Below, one piece after another: positions 60,410 to 64,000 of a DNA stretch of 64,000 nt (the stretch's first letter is position 1; the number at the start of each line of letters is the position of its first letter). This DNA is from Paenibacillus tundrae. GTDB taxonomy: Bacteria > Bacillota > Bacilli > Paenibacillales > Paenibacillaceae. The position numbers and the translations under genes are program-made. The notes under the pieces were generated by a model. It searched no databases. It saw nothing but the letters and a program-made list of their open reading frames with translations, and was not told the DNA's origin. The stretch spans positions 211,788 through 275,787 of the forward strand of contig NZ_JAUSTI010000009.1 in NCBI RefSeq assembly GCF_030812775.1, in the 5' to 3' direction.

Positions 60410-62254
60410 CTAACGAATTGCCACGTTATACGTCCGTAGCCAAGTGTTGATCTGAGTTAGATAAGCAAATAATTGTGGGCCGGACATTAATTGCCCGAAC
60501 CATGGAAGGTTCGAAGCGGCATCAGGTGAAGAGGCTAGTTTGCGAATTTGCGCTTTGTCGATTAAAGGCAATATCGGAGAACTAGCATCGTCCAGAATCT
60601 CAAGCACTTGTTGTTTGACTGCAGCCAAATATTCAGGATTATGTGTTTTGGGATAAGGACTCTTTTTACGATACAAAACATCGTCTGGTAACACGCCTTC
60701 GAGTGCTTTGCGGAGGATTCCTTTTTCTCTACCACCGGTAATTTTCATTTCCCAGGGAATGTTAAACACGTATTGAATCAGGCGATGATCGCAATAAGGT
60801 ACACGTACCTCTAGTCCAGCACCCATACTCATTCGATCCTTACGGTCAAGCAATGTAGGCATAAATCGTGTGATATTAAGGTATGACATGACTCTCATCT
60901 GAGCAGCTTTACCTGTTTCGGCAGCAAGTAAAGGCACTTCAGCTACAGCATCGGAATAACGGTCTGCAAGATAGTCGAGAGGTCGAATCCATTCGCGTAC
61001 GTCTGGAGATAGCAATCCTGCTCGCATATCTGGAGCAACCGACCAAGGGAACGTACCTGAATTTAGCATTTCATCCCGATGGAACCACGGGTATCCGCCA
61101 AACACTTCATCGGCAGCTTCTCCTGAGATGGCTACGGTGGCTCCTTTTTTGATTTCTTTACAGAATAAATAGAGGGAGGAGTCCACATCCGCCATCCCTG
61201 GTAGATCGCGTACAAGCATGGCTTGAGTCAGCGCCTTTACGAGCTCGCCGTTCTCAATCTCAATCCAATGATGATCTGTTTTCAGTTCGTCAACCATACG
61301 TTGTATCCAAGGGCCGTCTGCACCAGGTTGGAAGGAATGAGCCTGGAAGTGCTTCGCGTTATCGACGTAATCGACCGAATATGTGCTCACTCGGCCTTGA
61401 CCCGTTCGATTGTAATAGTCTACTGCCAGTGCTGACAGAGCACTGGAATCGAGCCCGCCGGATAAGAGAGAACATACCGGAACATCAGAGGCGAGTTGAC
61501 GTTCCAAGGTATCTTGTAACAAACGACGTACTTCGGCTGCTGTTGCGTCTAAATCATGCTCATGGGGTACGCTTTCCAGCTTCCAATAGGGATAAGTACG
61601 AATACCATTTCTGTTGAAAATAAGTGCATGAGCAGGTTTTAATTCGTGAAGGGAAGAGTATACACCGTGTCCCGGTGTCCGTGCTGGGCCAACAATAAAT
61701 ACTTCTGCCAGTCCTTCCGGCCCTACTGCAGCTTCCACATCTGGATGCAGCAAAAGGGATTTGGGCTCAGATCCGAACACGAGTGCATCCTTTTCATTAC
61801 TGTAAAAAAGAGGTTTAACGCCAAGGCGATCTCTTGCCATAAATACTTGCTCGCGTCCGCCGTCCCAGATGGCAAAAGCAAATATGCCATTAAACCGGTC
61901 AACACATGCCGGTCCCCATTCGATGTAAGAGGCTAGCAATACCTCTGTGTCACATTGCGTACGGAAGTGATGCCCACGCTGAAGCAATTCGTTTTTTAAT
62001 TCGGGAGCATTGTATAGTTCTCCGTTATACACGACGGTATAGGAGGTGTCTCCTTGTAACGCATGCATCGGCTGAGCTCCGTTCTCTGGATCCATTACGC
62101 TGAGTCGCCGATGTCCAAAAGCACAAGGATTGGAAATCCATGTACCTGAAGCGTCAGGTCCTCGGTTCGACAAACTGTCCGTCATTCGGACCAGCAGCTC
62201 CGATTCCTGGGTCAAATCCCGATTCCACTGTATGAAGCCGGTTATACCGCACAT
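60410..62254 (-). CDS. asnB: Asparagine synthetase (glutamine-hydrolysing)
   Basis: This 614-residue enzyme makes asparagine from aspartate, glutamine and ATP. The N-terminal nucleophile Cys2 begins MCGITGFIQWN of the class-II glutamine amidotransferase domain, with RGPDASG, VYNGELYNAPEL and CDTEVLLASYIEWG. The synthetase domain has the PP-loop SLLSGGLDSSALSAL (about residue 265), AISGEAADEVFGGYPWF and DRKDRMSMGAGLEVRVPYCDHRLI. AAAGGATG precedes ATG 62254. It is followed by a strong terminator and preceded by a TnrA/GlnR-type site, indicating nitrogen control. Confidence 0.97.
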   Translation of the reverse strand: MCGITGFIQWNRDLTQESELLVRMTDSLSNRGPDASGTWISNPCAFGHRRLSVMDPENGAQPMHALQGDTSYTVVYNGELYNAPELKNELLQRGHHFRTQCDTEVLLASYIEWGPACVDRFNGIFAFAIWDGGREQVFMARDRLGVKPLFYSNEKDALVFGSEPKSLLLHPDVEAAVGPEGLAEVFIVGPARTPGHGVYSSLHELKPAHALIFNRNGIRTYPYWKLESVPHEHDLDATAAEVRRLLQDTLERQLASDVPVCSLLSGGLDSSALSALAVDYYNRTGQGRVSTYSVDYVDNAKHFQAHSFQPGADGPWIQRMVDELKTDHHWIEIENGELVKALTQAMLVRDLPGMADVDSSLYLFCKEIKKGATVAISGEAADEVFGGYPWFHRDEMLNSGTFPWSVAPDMRAGLLSPDVREWIRPLDYLADRYSDAVAEVPLLAAETGKAAQMRVMSYLNITRFMPTLLDRKDRMSMGAGLEVRVPYCDHRLIQYVFNIPWEMKITGGREKGILRKALEGVLPDDVLYRKKSPYPKTHNPEYLAAVKQQVLEILDDASSPILPLIDKAQIRKLASSPDAASNLPWFGQLMSGPQLFAYLTQINTWLRTYNVAIR

Positions 62255-62297
62255 GGTTGTTCATCCTTTCTTAGTCGAGTCGTTGATCTGAATGATG

Positions 62298-62320
62298 TTT
62301 GCAGAGCTAAGCCCTGCAAA
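62298..62320. repeat. Inverted repeat in the asnB upstream region
   Basis: TTTGCAG (62298-62304) and CTGCAAA (62314-62320) are exact complements 9 bp apart, between asnB and the divergent small gene. It may be a second operator. Confidence 0.45.
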
Positions 62321-62332
62321 TATGTTCGTTTT

Positions 62333-62349
62333 TGTCAGAGGTCGTAACA
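62333..62349. promoter_or_regulatory. TnrA/GlnR box upstream of asnB
   Basis: TGTCA-N7-TAACA matches TGTNA-N7-TNACA exactly. It lies about 80 bp upstream of the asnB start in the divergent intergenic region, in a good place for nitrogen-responsive control. Confidence 0.7.
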
Positions 62350-62441
62350 AATATATGCCGAAAGTAGGCATAAAATGTCTGTCCTCTTCGGAAACTAGCT
62401 ATAGGGATAACAGCCTCAAGCATGCTGTGAAGGAGAGAATT

Positions 62442-62744
62442 ATGATGGAAGGTACCACCTATTATGTATCCGTGGTTGGGCGTTCCGTGTTGCCTGATCA
62501 GCACTCATCAAGCTATGAGTGGGTCATTCAGGCGACACCTCAGGAGGCTGAGCATCTAAGAGGGCTTCTTCAATTAATGCAGGAAAAAGAGGAGGAGGCC
62601 TTTCCGGGAATGGTATTCCCTTGGCCAGACACCCCTGAGGAATCTGTGAACCGTGCTTATGAAGAAGCCCTACAGCGGGTGTATCGGGCAATTTATCAGT
62701 TAGGAACACCTGAAACCCGTTCTGTCATTGAACAAAGTACATGA
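62442..62744 (+). CDS. Hypothetical protein, 100 aa
   Basis: No family is recognised. ATG 62442 follows AAGGAGAG by 6 nt; earlier in-frame ATGs have no site. The protein is soluble and acidic: a short beta-rich start (YYVSVVGRSVLPDQHSSSYEW), then helices (TPQEAEHLRGLLQLMQEKEEEAF) and a Pro/Trp loop (FPWPDTPEE). It ends just before the next small gene and they probably share a transcript. Confidence 0.72.
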   Translation: MMEGTTYYVSVVGRSVLPDQHSSSYEWVIQATPQEAEHLRGLLQLMQEKEEEAFPGMVFPWPDTPEESVNRAYEEALQRVYRAIYQLGTPETRSVIEQST

Positions 62745-62768
62745 ATGAACAAAGGAGCGCGATATGAA

Positions 62769-63125
62769 ATGTATGCAATTCAGGATGCTAAAATACGTAG
62801 ATTAACCGAAGTTGATGGATTGGCTTGTGCTGAAGTGGAGGTTCAACCTGGAAATGCAGGAGATCCTTCTTTGCTTGTATATGTAGCTGCAACTGCTCCA
62901 ACGAATACATTGGAGATCGTGCGGGTCGTCCGCAATCACTCTGACGCTGTTCTGGATTGGTACAATAATAATATGCACACTGCCTTTGAGGATGCTACAG
63001 AAACGGCGTTTGAGAACAGTGAAGGGGCTACTGCATCGGAAGACAGAGCTAAATTTCAAAGTGAATTGTTTGCTTTTGGCCTGCTCGGTCCTACGTTACA
63101 AAGGTATTTAATTGGTCAAGCCTAA
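62769..63125 (+). CDS. Hypothetical protein, 118 aa
   Basis: No family is recognised. The start is ambiguous: ATG 62745 begins directly at the upstream stop without a site, while ATG 62769 lies 11 nt after AAAGGAG and is preferred. The protein is soluble: a beta-rich first half (CAEVEVQPGNAGDPSLLVYVAAT) and an acidic helical second half (FEDATETAFENSEGATASEDRAKF). It is followed by half of a terminator hairpin and the IS3-type element, so the gene may have lost its terminator. Confidence 0.7.
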   Translation: MYAIQDAKIRRLTEVDGLACAEVEVQPGNAGDPSLLVYVAATAPTNTLEIVRVVRNHSDAVLDWYNNNMHTAFEDATETAFENSEGATASEDRAKFQSELFAFGLLGPTLQRYLIGQA

Positions 63126-63140
63126 TCTGGAATAAAATAC

Positions 63141-63158
63141 AGCAAAAAACCCGCTGGC
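63141..63158. terminator. One arm of a terminator hairpin, interrupted by the IS element
   Basis: AGCAAAAAACCCGCTGGC has the A-run plus GC arm of a bidirectional terminator. The complementary GCCAGCGGGTTTTTTGC arm is not found before the element starts near 63167 and would be expected on its far side, outside the window. Confidence 0.4.
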
Positions 63159-63166
63159 TTTAATCG

Positions 63167-64000
63167 TCATACCCCTGTCAAGTAGACAGATGAAAAAAGC
63201 TATGCTGCCAGCGCGCATCGATATTCAATCGGTGCGCGCTGTTTGAGTTTCGCTTGAAAGCGTCGGTAGTTATAATTATATATATAATCTTCCACGGCTT
63301 GTCGAATCTCTGCTTCTGAATTACACTGGTTAAGGTACAGCTTCTCTGTTTTGAGATGCGAAAAAAAGGATTCGATGCATGCGTTATCCAGGCAGGTTGC
63401 TTTGCGAGAGTGGCTGCCTTTGACGCCGAATGCTTCTAATCGTGAGTTGTACGCCTGAGACGTGTACTGGAAGCCCTGATCCGAATGGAGCACGGCTTCC
63501 GAAACGTCTCTTTTTTGTGTCCATTGTTCCACCGTATCCAATACGAGCTGGACATCATTTCGTTTGGATAACTGCCAAGCGACAATCTCGTTGTTGAACA
63601 AATCCTGAATGACAGACAAGTAAACGAATGCGCTCCCATCCGAAATAAACGTAATATCCGTCACCATTTTTTGCTGGGGTGCGGTGGCATGGAATTTGCG
63701 TTTCAGGCGATTCGGATAAATAATAGATGGCGTATAACTGGACTTCTTTCGCTTCTTACGAATCACTGATTGGATCGATAGTTCTCGCATGATTCGCCAT
63801 ACTTTCTTGTGATTAACGTTCAGACCAGCCTCCCACAAGGCCGTTGTCATGCGAGGGCAACCAAACTCTTGATTGGTCATATGAATGGCCATCATGCACT
63901 CTTTGATCTCGCGATCGCGCTCTTGTCTTGCTTCTCGCTGCGGCTGTGTTGCTCGCCATTTGTAGTAACTGGATCGGGGTATTCCTGTAATTGCTAAAAG
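63167..64000 (-). mobile_element. IS3-family insertion sequence (one end and orfB; runs off the window)
   Basis: The end sequence TCATACCCCTGTCAAGTAGACAG is typical of this IS3-type group and lies directly after the half terminator. The whole orfB reading frame up to the window edge is present; orfA and the other end are outside. No frameshift is seen in the visible part, so it may be active. Confidence 0.8.
63200..64000 (-). CDS. IS3-family transposase OrfB (partial at window edge)
   Basis: The frame stays open to the window end (LLAITGIPRSSYYKWRATQPQ at the visible start), so the first in-frame ATG (63895) is internal. It contains an HTH_21 region (IKECMMAIHMTNQEFGCPRMTTALWEAGLNVNHKKVWRIM) and the rve integrase core with the DDE residues: VTDITFISDG (first D), VLHSDQGFQYTS (second D) and CLDNACIESFFSHLKTE (E). 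It catalyses copy-out/paste-in transposition, normally as an OrfAB fusion by -1 frameshift. Confidence 0.93.
   Translation of the reverse strand, partial: LLAITGIPRSSYYKWRATQPQREARQERDREIKECMMAIHMTNQEFGCPRMTTALWEAGLNVNHKKVWRIMRELSIQSVIRKKRKKSSYTPSIIYPNRLKRKFHATAPQQKMVTDITFISDGSAFVYLSVIQDLFNNEIVAWQLSKRNDVQLVLDTVEQWTQKRDVSEAVLHSDQGFQYTSQAYNSRLEAFGVKGSHSRKATCLDNACIESFFSHLKTEKLYLNQCNSEAEIRQAVEDYIYNYNYRRFQAKLKQRAPIEYRCALAA

Noticed and set aside
62403..62414. TAGGGATAACAG resembling the first part of a homing endonuclease (I-SceI) site
   Set aside because: Only 12 of 18 bases match, with no intron, intein or endonuclease gene nearby; probably coincidence or a piece of the GGGATAACAG repeat.

Overview
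The window looks like a chromosomal segment of a Paenibacillus-type Firmicute. Evidence: moderate GC, strong AGGAGG-type ribosome-binding sites with frequent TTG/GTG starts, a GerE orthologue, GerM and YhcN/YlaJ sporulation lipoproteins, an S-layer-homology protein, YesN-like AraC regulators with LplB/YtcP-type sugar permeases, and Firmicute cis-sites (a cre box, a TnrA/GlnR box). No rRNA, tRNA or CRISPR array was seen.

Layout. 1-2.0 kb: end of a GT2 glycosyltransferase, then a GT4 glycosyltransferase with a coupled 58-aa protein. 2.2-4.8 kb: a small unknown gene, a DHA2 multidrug efflux pump behind an unusual leader, and a possible Cys-rich microprotein. 4.8-9.5 kb: an SLH-domain protein and a very large secreted protein. 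10-15.6 kb: another GT4 enzyme and a four-gene ABC-2/GldG/DUF4340 export operon. 15.8-17.3 kb: sporulation lipoprotein and gerE. 17.4-18.8 kb: an unknown gene pair. 19.0-22.0 kb: RpiR-type regulator, nagB, nagA. 22.7-25.1 kb: oleate hydratase and a TetR/DhaS-like regulator. 25.1-25.7 kb: a gene-free A/C-rich island with a telomere-like heptanucleotide repeat and a structured repeat. 25.7 kb: M20 dipeptidase.

27.3-43.3 kb is one carbohydrate-utilisation locus: AraC-type membrane regulator, two permeases, solute-binding lipoprotein, GH106-like hydrolase, GH43, Gfo/Idh/MocA oxidoreductase, CE4-like deacetylase and GH105. The enzyme set fits pectin/rhamnogalacturonan-like side chains imported as oligosaccharides and cut in the cytoplasm. 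A cre box sits at the transporter promoter.

43.6-50.6 kb: DUF72 protein, methyltransferase, MBL hydrolase; a small exported protein with ApbE and a ferric-reductase-like membrane protein; and an AT-rich two-gene module with a PD-(D/E)XK-like motif. 50.7-54.2 kb: pgpA-like gene, then the conserved gerM-rph-rdgB block. 54.5-59.8 kb: a complete STM4015-4014-4013-4012-4011 cluster (LRR-like protein, ATP-grasp, alkaline-phosphatase-superfamily hydrolase, two radical SAM enzymes), a conserved but functionally uncharacterised pathway and the best candidate here for an undescribed system. The end holds a chemotaxis-receptor remnant, asnB, two small unknown genes and an IS3-family element running off the window.

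Intergenic regions also carry a MITE-like family: a full copy near 43.5 kb, a shortened copy inside the STM401x cluster and deleted remnants elsewhere. Two genes (GH105 and DUF72) have strong ribosome-binding sites that point to ATC rather than a standard start codon.
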